Part shown: piece after piece, positions 1-5,870 of the stretch
Layout of the letters: every line of letters starts with the position of its first letter
Position numbering within the stretch: position 1 is the first letter of the stretch
Origin: Clostridiales bacterium UBA1777
Lineage (GTDB): Bacteria > Bacillota > Clostridia > Oscillospirales > Oscillospiraceae
DNA: 6,880 bases
Reading direction: 5' to 3'
NCBI GenBank assembly: GCA_002315275.1
Contig: DCGN01000011.1
Location: 1 to 6,880, forward strand
Position numbers and translations under genes: made by a program
Notes under the pieces: model-generated
Told to the model about the DNA's origin: nothing
The model's input: only the letters and a program-made list of their open reading frames with translations
Databases searched by the model: none

Positions 1-2037
1 GGAGAAGAGCTTTTCAACGTACTCGCGCAGCGGCGCGTTCTCCGGTGAGGTGAGCAGCGGGTCGGCAGAGAGGAGCGCTTTAGCGTCCTCTTGTGCCTCG
101 GAGAGCACGTCCATGTCGCTTCCGAGCCCTGCCATGCGCATCTCGGGAAGCCCGTGCTGCCGAGAACCGAAGAAATCACCGGGGCCGCGGAGTCTGAGAT
201 CCTCCTCGGCAATCTTGAAGCCGTCATTCGTCCGGCACATTATCTTCAGCCTTGCGCGGGCATCCTCGGACGGATCGTCGGACATCAGAATGCACCAGCT
301 CTTGTGCTTGCCTCTGCCGACGCGTCCGCGCAGCTGATGGAGCTGGCTCAAGCCGAAGCGGTCCGCGTTTTCAATGACCATAAGCGCCGCGTTGGGCACA
401 TCAACTCCGACCTCAACGACTGTCGTTGCGACGAGAACGTCGATACCGCCGTCAGCAAAGGTTGACATAACAACATCCTTTTCAGCGGCCTTCATTCGTC
501 CGTGGACACATTCTATGCGAAGCTGCGGGAGGGCTTCACGCAGCGCCTTAGTATGCTCTTCGGCGGATTTAAGCTCGGAAATCGGTGCGTCCTCGTCGTC
601 CTCGACCTTGGGGCAGACTACGAATACCTGCCGCCCTTCGCCGCAGAGCTTTGCAATGAAGCCGTTCAGACGTGCGCGGTAATCCTCCGTTACGGAGAAG
701 GTGTCTATTGCCTGCCGTCCGGGAGGCAGCTCGTCTATGACGGACACGTCAAGATCGCCGTAGAGCATCAGCGCGAGCGTTCTCGGTATCGGAGTTGCGG
801 ACATTACGAGTACGTGCGGGTTGGAGCCCTTACCGATGAGTGCGGCACGCTGGCGTACACCGAAGCGGTGCTGCTCGTCTGTTATTACGAGGCCGAGGTT
901 TGAATAATCCACGCCGGCGGAGAAGAGTGCGTGCGTTCCGATAACAAGGTCAGCTTCGCCGGATTCAAGCTGCTGCTTTACTCCGCGCTTTTCCTTTGCC
1001 GTGGCAGAGCCCGTCAGCTTGCAGACGCGTATACCGAACGGAGAAAGCATGCTCGAAAGAGTTTCATAATGCTGCTGAGCGAGGATCTCGGTAGGCGCCA
1101 TGAACGCGCTCATAAGGCCGTTCTGACGGGCGTACCATATAAGTGCCGCAGCGACAAGAGTTTTGCCGCTGCCGACATCGCCCTGCACGAGCCTGTTCAT
1201 CACGGCGCCGGACTGCATATCGCGCATTGCGGCGTTGACGGCGCGCAGCTGTGCCCCCGTCGGAGAAAACGGAAGAGACGCCCAGAACGGGGATAGGTCG
1301 GTATCGGCAAGCTTTATGCCGCCGTCAAGGCTTCTCGCATCGCGCATCCGCGAAAGTGCGCAGAAGAAAACGAAAAATTCCTCGAATATGAGCCTTCGCC
1401 TTGCAAGCGCGAGGGCGTTCATGTCATTCGGAAAATGAATATTGCGGTAGGCGTATTCCGTGCCGCATAGCTCGCGCTTTATACGGATACTCTCCGGGAG
1501 TGCATCGGGCAGCTTGCCGGAGCAGAACGAGAGCGCCTGACTGACGGCCTCTGATATACTGCGCTGATTCAGGCTCTCAACACATCTGTAAACGGGGGAG
1601 ATGTTGCCCGTTTTCAAGTGAGAGCCCTCGTGCTCCATAACGGGATTTGTGAGGCTGCGCCTTGAGCCGTCAACAGCGAATTTCCCGTAGAAGACATACG
1701 TTTCTCCGCGCGAGACGGAGCTGCAGATATAGGGCTGATTAAAGTAGGTAACGGAGGCCATACCCGATTCGTCAAACACGCGGAAGCGCACGAGATTAAG
1801 CCCCTTGCGGATCATGCTCCGCTGGGGCGTATCGGCAACCGTTGCGAGAATACAGCAGCTTTCTCCGTCTTGAATTGAGGACAGGGGCTTTAAGACGCTC
1901 CTGTCCTCATATCTGACCGGATAATGGCGCAGAACATCGCCGAGGTCGTATAAACCGAGCTTTGCAAATGCTGCGGCCTTTTTCTCGCCCACACCCTTGA
2001 GGACGCGGATGCTTGTGCTTTGATCAAAATCAGTCAT
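1..2037 (-). CDS. recG: ATP-dependent DNA helicase RecG (3' end beyond window)
   Basis: RecG is the cytoplasmic superfamily 2 helicase that reverses stalled replication forks and branch-migrates Holliday junctions. I translated this frame codon by codon: 679 codons without a stop, running off the left edge. RecG proteins are usually about 680-700 residues, so only the extreme C-terminus is missing. The N-terminus has the helix-hairpin-helix-like LKGVGEKKAAAFAKLGLYDL, followed by the OB-fold wedge region (roughly residues 55-160). Helicase motifs are all present: Walker A GDVGSGKT (286-293), DEQH box (387-390), SATPIPR (413-419), VVEVGVDVPNA (540-550) and HQLRGRVGRG (567-576). The start ATG lies 2 nt after the apbE stop and has GGAG 5 nt upstream. 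It is the third gene of the aldo/keto reductase-apbE-recG operon. Family assignment is certain; in this organism expression is probably tied to apbE translation. Confidence 0.97.
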   Translation of the reverse strand, partial: MTDFDQSTSIRVLKGVGEKKAAAFAKLGLYDLGDVLRHYPVRYEDRSVLKPLSSIQDGESCCILATVADTPQRSMIRKGLNLVRFRVFDESGMASVTYFNQPYICSSVSRGETYVFYGKFAVDGSRRSLTNPVMEHEGSHLKTGNISPVYRCVESLNQRSISEAVSQALSFCSGKLPDALPESIRIKRELCGTEYAYRNIHFPNDMNALALARRRLIFEEFFVFFCALSRMRDARSLDGGIKLADTDLSPFWASLPFSPTGAQLRAVNAAMRDMQSGAVMNRLVQGDVGSGKTLVAAALIWYARQNGLMSAFMAPTEILAQQHYETLSSMLSPFGIRVCKLTGSATAKEKRGVKQQLESGEADLVIGTHALFSAGVDYSNLGLVITDEQHRFGVRQRAALIGKGSNPHVLVMSATPIPRTLALMLYGDLDVSVIDELPPGRQAIDTFSVTEDYRARLNGFIAKLCGEGRQVFVVCPKVEDDEDAPISELKSAEEHTKALREALPQLRIECVHGRMKAAEKDVVMSTFADGGIDVLVATTVVEVGVDVPNAALMVIENADRFGLSQLHQLRGRVGRGKHKSWCILMSDDPSEDARARLKIMCRTNDGFKIAEEDLRLRGPGDFFGSRQHGLPEMRMAGLGSDMDVLSEAQEDAKALLSADPLLTSPENAPLREYVEKLFS

Positions 2038-2039
2038 TG

Positions 2040-3101
2040 TTACTCCGTATATTTGACGGTGTAGTTCTTGTTTGCAAGAGTGAACTGTTCGATAAGTCCG
2101 CTCGTGATCGTTATCTCGTTCTTGTCATTTACGAGAACCATCTCAAAGCCGCCGCCGTCGGTCTTGCCGTAGCTGCGCCAGTAGGACAGTGCGGCGGACT
2201 CGCCGAGAACGTAAAGCGCAGTGGAGAGGCAGTCTGCATAGGTTCCGTCGGCGCAGATTACCGTAACGGACTTGAGCGTGTTGTTGACTGGGTAGCCGGA
2301 TTTTGGCTTGATGATGTGGATATATGTCTTGCCGTTCTGCTCGAAATAGCGCTGATAGCCGCCGCTCGTTACAACGGCCGCTTCGCCGAGGCTGAGAACG
2401 CCGAGATAGCTGCTCGTGTTGTTCGGGTCGGTAATGGCGACGTTCCAGTTCGTGCCGTCAGGCTTCGTGCCAAGCGTCTGGACGTTGCCGCCGAGGGAGA
2501 CTATTGCGCTTGTGACGCCTGCGTTGCGCATTGCCTCAACAGCATTCTGCGCGGCACAGCCCTTCGCGCATGAACCAAAGCTCAGCTTACCGTAGGACGG
2601 CATCGACATCGTGTATGTACCCGTGGAGGGGAAGCTCGTCAGAATGAGCTCGTCAAAGCAGAGGCGCTCGAGCGCAGAGAGTATCTGGTCATCGTTGGGC
2701 ACATAATACTTCTTGTCGGAAAAGCCCCAGAGCTCAACGAGAGGGAAGACGGTGAGATCGTAAGCTCCGTCGCTGTGCTCGTAGACAGTTTTCGCCGCGC
2801 TGATCATCTGCGCTACCTGACCGGGAATGACTACCTTATCTCCGTTGGCGTTGTTGATGGCGTATGTGATGCTCGTGGCGAGATCGGGGTCGAGCATCGT
2901 ATCCATCGATGTGATGATGGCGGTGGCGGCGTTGAGGCCTGCCTCGGCGTTATCTCCGTAGGCGGTGAGCGTCATGTCGGTGTCCATCGCGAATATCATC
3001 TTCTGCAGCTCCTTGCTTTCGCCGCAGGCTGTGAGGCCGAATAGGGAAGCGGCGGCAAGCAGAAGGCAGATCAGCTTAAATCTCACTCTTGTGTGCTTCA
3101 T
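2040..3101 (-). CDS. apbE: ApbE-family FAD:protein FMN transferase, lipoprotein
   Basis: ApbE enzymes cleave FAD and attach FMN covalently to Ser/Thr of partner flavoproteins outside the cytoplasmic membrane (for example Rnf/Nqr subunits or secreted reductases). This 353-residue protein starts with a lipoprotein signal: basic MKHTRVRFK, a hydrophobic stretch, and lipobox LTAC with Cys26 as the lipidation site. ApbE motifs follow in order: FAMDTDMTLTAYG (37-49), DGAYDLTVFPLVELWGF (111-127), SFGSCAKG (174-181), SLGGNVQTLG (202-211), SGGYQRYF (246-253), HIIKPKSGYP (262-271) and ADCLST (289-294). Asp290 and Thr294 match the known Mg2+ ligand spacing. Two usual aspartates are replaced: Ser174 where DxGGIAKG is typical, and Lys265 where HIIDP is typical. 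The ATG overlaps the upstream reductase gene by 26 nt and has no good Shine-Dalgarno, so reinitiation is likely. No target flavoprotein is visible in the window. Family is clear; full activity is likely but not certain given the substitutions. Confidence 0.92.
   Translation of the reverse strand: MKHTRVRFKLICLLLAAASLFGLTACGESKELQKMIFAMDTDMTLTAYGDNAEAGLNAATAIITSMDTMLDPDLATSITYAINNANGDKVVIPGQVAQMISAAKTVYEHSDGAYDLTVFPLVELWGFSDKKYYVPNDDQILSALERLCFDELILTSFPSTGTYTMSMPSYGKLSFGSCAKGCAAQNAVEAMRNAGVTSAIVSLGGNVQTLGTKPDGTNWNVAITDPNNTSSYLGVLSLGEAAVVTSGGYQRYFEQNGKTYIHIIKPKSGYPVNNTLKSVTVICADGTYADCLSTALYVLGESAALSYWRSYGKTDGGGFEMVLVNDKNEITITSGLIEQFTLANKNYTVKYTE
2043..2046 (-). promoter_or_regulatory. Ribosome binding site of recG, inside apbE
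   Basis: On the minus strand GGAG is followed by TAACA and then the recG ATG. The G-A-G of this site is the last (Glu) codon of apbE and the TAA is the apbE stop. Ribosomes finishing apbE therefore sit on the recG initiation site, which suggests translational coupling. Spacing of 5 nt is acceptable and fixes the recG start. Confidence 0.75.
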
Positions 3102-4104
3102 AGAATTCTTTGTAGTCCTTCAGCATGTATTTTAAAAGATTGGGCGTATCAAGGTGATACGGGCATTTGCCCGCGCAGGAGCGGCAGCCGATGCAGTCAT
3201 TTATCCGCTCCATCTTGGCCTGCCATTCGGGAGTGAAGTACTGCCTCCACGGTGAGCGGCGGATAAGCATATTCATCCTCGCGCATTGGCGGATGTCGAT
3301 CCCGACGGGGCAGGGCATGCAATAGCCGCAGCTGCGGCAGAATGAACCCGCAAGCTCTTCGCGGTCTTTTTTGATTATGGCGAGAAGCTCGTCGTCAAGC
3401 CGTATGTCTTCGTTTCCGCAATCAATCCACTCATCAAGCTCCTCAAATTTCTGGATCCCCCAGATAGGAGCAACGTTATCGTACTGATTCATGAACGCGG
3501 TGCAGGCTCTGGCATTTGTGAGCATTCCGCCCGCGAGACCCTTCATCGCTATGAAGCCCATATCGTGCTTCCTGCATCGCTCGGCAAGGGCAAGGTCACG
3601 CTCGGAGGATATGTAGCTGAACGGAAACTGCATCGTTTCAAACCAACCGGAGTCGACGCATTGCTCGGCAACATCTATGCTGTGGGTCGTGACGCCGATA
3701 TGATCTATCCAGCCGCGCGCCTTTGCCTCGAGGGCACCTGCGTATGCGCCGTTTTCATCGTTCGGGTCTGGAACGGCGGGCACGCAGTGGAATTGGAAGA
3801 GGTCTATACGGTCGGTCTTCAGCATTTTGAGGCTGTTCTCGATGTGCGCGAGAACGCCTTCCTTTGTGGAAGAAGCGCTCTTTGTGGAAATAATGATGCT
3901 GTCCCTGACATCGGCGAGAGCCATACCCATTTTTTTCTCGCTGTCGGTGTATGAATTGGCTGTATCAAAGTATCTGATGCCGCCGTCATATGCGCGCTGA
4001 AGAAGCTCAACGGCATACTCATCGCCGCAGCGCTGAACAGGGAGGCAGCCCATGGCAGGCTTCGTGACCGTGAGCTCGGTTTTTCCGAGACGAATTTGCT
4101 GCAT
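3076..4104 (-). CDS. Aldo/keto reductase with C-terminal Fe-S cluster motifs (COG1453-like)
   Basis: This is a cytoplasmic aldo/keto reductase barrel with a ferredoxin-like tail, 342 residues when started at the ATG at 4104. That ATG is preferred because AAGGAG sits 8 nt upstream; the in-frame GTG at 4113 overlaps that ribosome binding site. Numbered from this ATG, the classic catalytic tetrad is Asp47 and Tyr52 (in FDTANSYTDSE), Lys75 (STKSA) and His106 (FQFHC). The tail carries two cysteine groups: CRSCGYCMPCPVGIDI (Cys256, 259, 262, 265) and CIGCRSCAGKCP (Cys304, 307, 310, 314), the latter a standard 4Fe-4S CxxCxxCxxxCP motif. The CGYCMPCP signature is typical of the predicted oxidoreductases often labelled COG1453. 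Substrate is unknown; the cluster suggests electron exchange with ferredoxin rather than only NAD(P)H. It is the first gene of the operon with apbE and recG. Confidence 0.93.
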   Translation of the reverse strand: MQQIRLGKTELTVTKPAMGCLPVQRCGDEYAVELLQRAYDGGIRYFDTANSYTDSEKKMGMALADVRDSIIISTKSASSTKEGVLAHIENSLKMLKTDRIDLFQFHCVPAVPDPNDENGAYAGALEAKARGWIDHIGVTTHSIDVAEQCVDSGWFETMQFPFSYISSERDLALAERCRKHDMGFIAMKGLAGGMLTNARACTAFMNQYDNVAPIWGIQKFEELDEWIDCGNEDIRLDDELLAIIKKDREELAGSFCRSCGYCMPCPVGIDIRQCARMNMLIRRSPWRQYFTPEWQAKMERINDCIGCRSCAGKCPYHLDTPNLLKYMLKDYKEFYEAHKSEI

Positions 4105-4112
4105 AATAATCA

Positions 4113-4118
4113 CTCCTT
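4113..4118 (-). promoter_or_regulatory. Ribosome binding site deciding the reductase start
   Basis: The minus strand reads AAGGAG, then 8 nt (TGATTATT), then ATG at 4104. The alternative GTG at 4113 begins with the last G of this very site, so it cannot be served by it. The start was therefore moved to 4104. Confidence 0.8.
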
Positions 4119-4119
4119 G

Positions 4120-4145
4120 CCGTGATTTTTATTATTATATCACGG
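4120..4145. repeat. 7-bp inverted repeat flanking the -10 box, candidate operator
   Basis: CCGTGAT (4120-4126) and ATCACGG (4139-4145) are perfect inverted repeats separated by 12 AT-only bases. The spacer holds most of the operon's -10 box and the expected start point. A dimeric repressor bound here would block the promoter. Known half-sites such as those of CRP/FNR proteins share GTGA/TCAC but with shorter spacing, so the regulator cannot be named. A role as an RNA hairpin is less likely, since only one arm would lie in the transcript. Confidence 0.5.
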
Positions 4146-4162
4146 AAAATCGAAAATGAAAA
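4134..4162 (-). promoter_or_regulatory. Promoter of the reductase-apbE-recG operon
   Basis: On the minus strand there is a perfect -10 box TATAAT (4139-4134). Exactly 17 nt upstream lies a -35-like TTTTCA (4162-4157, four of six matches to TTGACA). Transcription would start around 4127, giving a 5' leader of only about 20 nt before the ATG at 4104. The surrounding DNA is AT-rich, unlike the flanking genes. The -10 box lies between the arms of an inverted repeat. Confidence 0.7.
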
Positions 4163-4168
4163 CAGGTA

Positions 4169-4197
4169 TTTACTTTGCATGGCAAATTTGTTATAAT
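4169..4197 (+). promoter_or_regulatory. Promoter of the tRNA-Arg gene
   Basis: TTTACT (4169-4174, four of six matches to TTGACA) is followed after 17 nt by a perfect TATAAT (4192-4197). The predicted start is near 4204, about 28 nt before the tRNA. A short inverted repeat TTTGC-ATG-GCAAA (4174-4186) lies in the spacer; its significance is unclear. Confidence 0.7.
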
Positions 4198-4231
4198 GGC
4201 CGTGCTTCTGCGTGAGCGGGAGTATATATTT

Positions 4232-4308
4232 GCGCCCGTAGCTCAGCTGGATAGAGTGTCAGACTCCGACTCTGAAGGTCGTGGGTTCGAATCCCGTCGG
4301 GCGTACCA
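4232..4308 (+). tRNA. tRNA-Arg (anticodon CCG)
   Basis: A complete 77-nt cloverleaf. The 7-bp acceptor stem pairs GCGCCCG with CGGGCGT (G1-U72 wobble), the discriminator is A73, and CCA is encoded (4306-4308). The D-arm is GCTC...GAGT with AGCTGGAT in the loop. The anticodon arm is TCAGA-CTCCGAC-TCTGA, with U33 and anticodon CCG reading the arginine codon CGG. The T-arm has the invariant loop TTCGAAT; its stem has two G-U type wobbles. A promoter lies upstream and a terminator directly downstream, so it is a single-gene unit convergent with galM and divergent from the reductase operon. Confidence 0.96.
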
Positions 4309-4311
4309 AAT
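4289..4311 (+). repeat. 23-bp direct repeat, copy 1 (tRNA-Arg 3' end)
   Basis: Starts in the T-loop of the tRNA with GAATCCCG, runs through the 3' acceptor strand and CCA, and continues AAT beyond it. It is identical to 4435-4457. Identity past the CCA end shows that genomic DNA was duplicated, as at integration (att) sites, which commonly use tRNA 3' ends. Confidence 0.85.
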
Positions 4312-4314
4312 CAG

Positions 4315-4340
4315 CCTCCACCGCAAGGTGGGGGTTGTTT
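4315..4340 (+). terminator. Rho-independent terminator of tRNA-Arg
   Basis: CCTCCACC (4315-4322) pairs with GGTGGGGG (4327-4334), an 8-bp stem with one U-G pair and a GCAA tetraloop. It is followed by TTGTTT. The T tract is short, but position 6 nt after the tRNA CCA fits well. Confidence 0.75.
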
Positions 4341-4359
4341 CGGTATATGCCGTACAACG

Positions 4360-4442
4360 CGGGATTCGAACCGAGGGCGCTTGGAAACGTGCCGGTGACA
4401 CGTTTCAACCCGAGGCGGCCCGCCCGCAGGCGGGGAATCCCG
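4360..4442. other. GC-rich three-stem palindromic element next to the tRNA
   Basis: The outer arms CGGGATTC (4360-4367) and GAATCCCG (4435-4442) are perfect inverted repeats. Inside are two hairpins: GAAACGTG/CACGTTTC (4384-4391 with 4399-4406, 7-nt loop) and CCCGCC/GGCGGG (4419-4424 with 4429-4434, CGCA loop). The left arm extends to CGGGATTCGAACC (4360-4372), the exact reverse complement of 13 nt of the tRNA-Arg T-arm. The right arm is the start of the second copy of the tRNA 3' end. The layout is tRNA-like (closing stem plus internal hairpins), but there is no valid anticodon or T-stem. It may be a small mobile or REP-like repeat, or the scar of an element that integrated into the tRNA. 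Confidence 0.65.
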
Positions 4443-4457
4443 TCGGGCGTACCAAAT
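4435..4457 (+). repeat. 23-bp direct repeat, copy 2 (displaced tRNA-Arg 3' end)
   Basis: An exact copy of 4289-4311 placed 146 bp downstream, including CCA and the AAT after it. Bases before it do not continue the tRNA (GGCGGG instead of the T-loop TTC), so it is not a second tRNA gene. The strong terminator that begins 4 bp later could be the original terminator of the tRNA before the intervening DNA arrived. Confidence 0.85.
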
Positions 4458-4460
4458 AAA

Positions 4461-4509
4461 GAACATCGGATTGATACAATAGCTTAATCCGATGTTCCGT
4501 TATTTTATT
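4461..4509 (+). terminator. Strong rho-independent terminator, possibly bidirectional
   Basis: GAACATCGGATT (4461-4472) pairs perfectly over 12 bp with AATCCGATGTTC (4486-4497) around a 13-nt loop. It is followed by CGTTATTTTATT. The left side is A-rich (AAATAAA), giving a U-rich tail to minus-strand transcripts, so it may also stop read-through from galM. Confidence 0.8.
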
Positions 4510-4512
4510 CCC

Positions 4513-4788
4513 CGAAGCCATTGCGGTTCAAGGCATTTAAGAAGCTGTCTGTGCATTTGTGCGTTGGCTTTGCCTATTATATGTGTATGCTCAGCTTGAT
4601 GATAATAAATCTCGGTTTAGCCATATATTTGTCTTTTTGTATAATTCCTTCATGGTTGTTAGTGATAGAGCGGAAAACAGAAAAATGATGAAAAATACAC
4701 GCGCCGAAGCCCTGTGCCCGCTGCGGCTGCCGCAGAGGGCGACAGTTAGGGATACCGGCTCCGGGCAAAATACAGGGAGCTTTTACGC
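4513..4788. other. Intergenic stretch without a convincing gene
   Basis: AT-rich between about 4570 and 4700. The only long plus-strand frame (4559-4822) has no ribosome binding site, low-complexity composition shifts and runs antisense into the galM end. A hairpin at 4709-4740 pairs CTGCGG/CCGCAG (4721-4726 with 4730-4735) and GCCCT/AGGGC outside a 7-nt bulge. It lies about 50 nt after the galM stop and might act as a weak terminator for it, but lacks an immediate U tract. A TATAAT at 4640-4645 has only a poor -35 and nothing downstream to express. Confidence 0.5.
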
Positions 4789-5803
4789 TCAGAAGCTTGA
4801 AAATCGGTATACCGTTGTGTAGTTATATTCCTCTCCGGGCTTGAGTACGGTCGAGGGAAACTGCGGAAAGCCGGGGCTGCAGGGGTAGTGCTGAGTCTCA
4901 AGGCAGACACCGCCGTGCGTGGGATAGATAAAGCCGCCCTTCCCGCCCTCACTGTTTATGAAGATGCCGGAACACAGCTGCACTCCGGGCTGATCGGTGG
5001 AGCAACGCATGCAGATGCCTATCTTATCGCTTTTCAGGACTGCAAACTCCCTGACGCTTCCGTCACAGTCGAGAACATAATTGTGGTCATAGCCGCGGCA
5101 CATCCTCGTCTGGTCAAAATCCGCGTGCATCTCAAGCCCCGGCTTTTTGCCGGCGCGGAAATCCAGCGGAGTTCCGGTAACGGGCAGTATCCTGCCGGTG
5201 GGAACGGTTTCGGCATCGCACTCAGTAAAGGAGGACGAATTTAACTGCAGGGTACGGTCGGTAACGGCAGACCCGTCCTGCCCGTTCAGGTTGAAATAGG
5301 AGTGGTTCGTAAGGTTGATAACGGTGTCTATGTCGGTCGTAGCGTGATATGTGATGATGAGCTCGTTTTCCTCGCTGAGGCGATAGCACACGTCAAACTC
5401 AAGCCTTCCTCTCCGTCCTCACTCACGCCGCGGAAGGTCACGGCACCGCGCTTTGCCTCGGCAGGGAAGACACGGTGCGCATATGTGCCGTGGAGATGAT
5501 CATTCCCGTCGTTTTTGGGGAGACGGTAGGTCTTGCAATTCAGCTCAAACTACGCACCCCGTATGCGGTTCGCGTATCTGCCCACAAAAGCACCGAGAAA
5601 AATATCGCCTTTTTCTCTATATCGTCATAACCGAGCACAACGTCTGTAGGAGACCCGTTCCTGTCCCTGACAATGACCGACTGTACCGCACATGCAAAGC
5701 TGATGACGGAAACAATCATGCCGCTGTCATTTTCAAGGGTATACTTATAAACTTCATCTCCGGCTGAGGTTCGTCCGAAAAATGATTTGGCAGTCTCTTT
5801 CAT
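4789..5803 (-). pseudogene. galM: Broken aldose 1-epimerase (mutarotase)
   Basis: Intact GalM interconverts alpha and beta anomers of galactose and other aldoses in the cytoplasm. The locus spans about 338 codons, the normal family length, but in three frames. Frame 1 (5803 to about 5610) encodes MKETAKSFFGRTSAGDEV through VLGYDDIEKK. A shift at an A5 run (5610-5614) leads to frame 2: FLGAFVGRYANRI, then an amber TAG (5550-5552) where GAKFEL is expected, then FELNCKTYRLP, NDHLHG and SEDGEEG. A second shift at about 5400-5402, where the usual FPG motif is missing, leads to frame 3: LEFDVCYRLSEENE to the natural stop. The catalytic NHSYFNL histidine, YDHNYVLD and LETQHYP glutamate survive in frame 3. 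Loss of one A and of about 13 bp plus an AAG to TAG change would explain all lesions (inference). It follows the AraC regulator by 67 nt. Frame-3 DNA from a GTG at 5391 (200 residues) is unlikely to be a working enzyme without the HLHG half. Confidence 0.9.
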
Positions 5804-5809
5804 GCCCTG

Positions 5810-5815
5810 CTCCTT
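5810..5815 (-). promoter_or_regulatory. Ribosome binding site of the galM remnant
   Basis: AAGGAG on the minus strand, 6 nt before the ATG at 5803. The intact translation signal supports the chosen start and suggests the gene was functional until recently. Confidence 0.75.
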
Positions 5816-5870
5816 TTACCGTTGCATAGGCTGTTAAAGATCAAAAAATCAAGATCCGCAGGGTAGTGAA

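Noticed and set aside
50..1438. Several plus-strand open frames opposite recG
   Set aside because: They are shadows of the well-supported recG frame, with no ribosome binding sites or recognisable domains.
2013..2573. 186-codon plus-strand open frame
   Set aside because: It lies antisense to apbE, whose motifs are unambiguous, and it has no family features.
4105..4113. GTG at 4113 as start of the aldo/keto reductase
   Set aside because: It overlaps the AAGGAG site that is well spaced for the ATG at 4104.
4341..4457. A minus-strand tRNA suggested by GGTTCGAATCCC
   Set aside because: The T-stem does not pair, the candidate anticodon loop lacks U33, and no acceptor stem forms, so it is at most a tRNA-derived fragment.
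4175..4487. Two overlapping plus-strand open frames of 94 and 68 codons
   Set aside because: They run through the tRNA-Arg gene, its terminator and the repeat. Translations such as VAQLDRVSDSDSEGRGFESR are typical false proteins from tRNA genes.
4617..4645. Possible plus-strand promoter with TATAAT at 4640
   Set aside because: The best -35 matches only three of six bases and no gene or structured RNA follows it.
4559..4822. 87-codon plus-strand open frame in the intergenic region
   Set aside because: No ribosome binding site, sharp composition change midway, and its end overlaps the galM remnant antisense.
5400..5614. Programmed frameshifting or stop read-through in galM
   Set aside because: Two separate shifts plus an amber codon and a missing FPG motif, with no slippery heptamer and pseudoknot visible, fit decay better than recoding.
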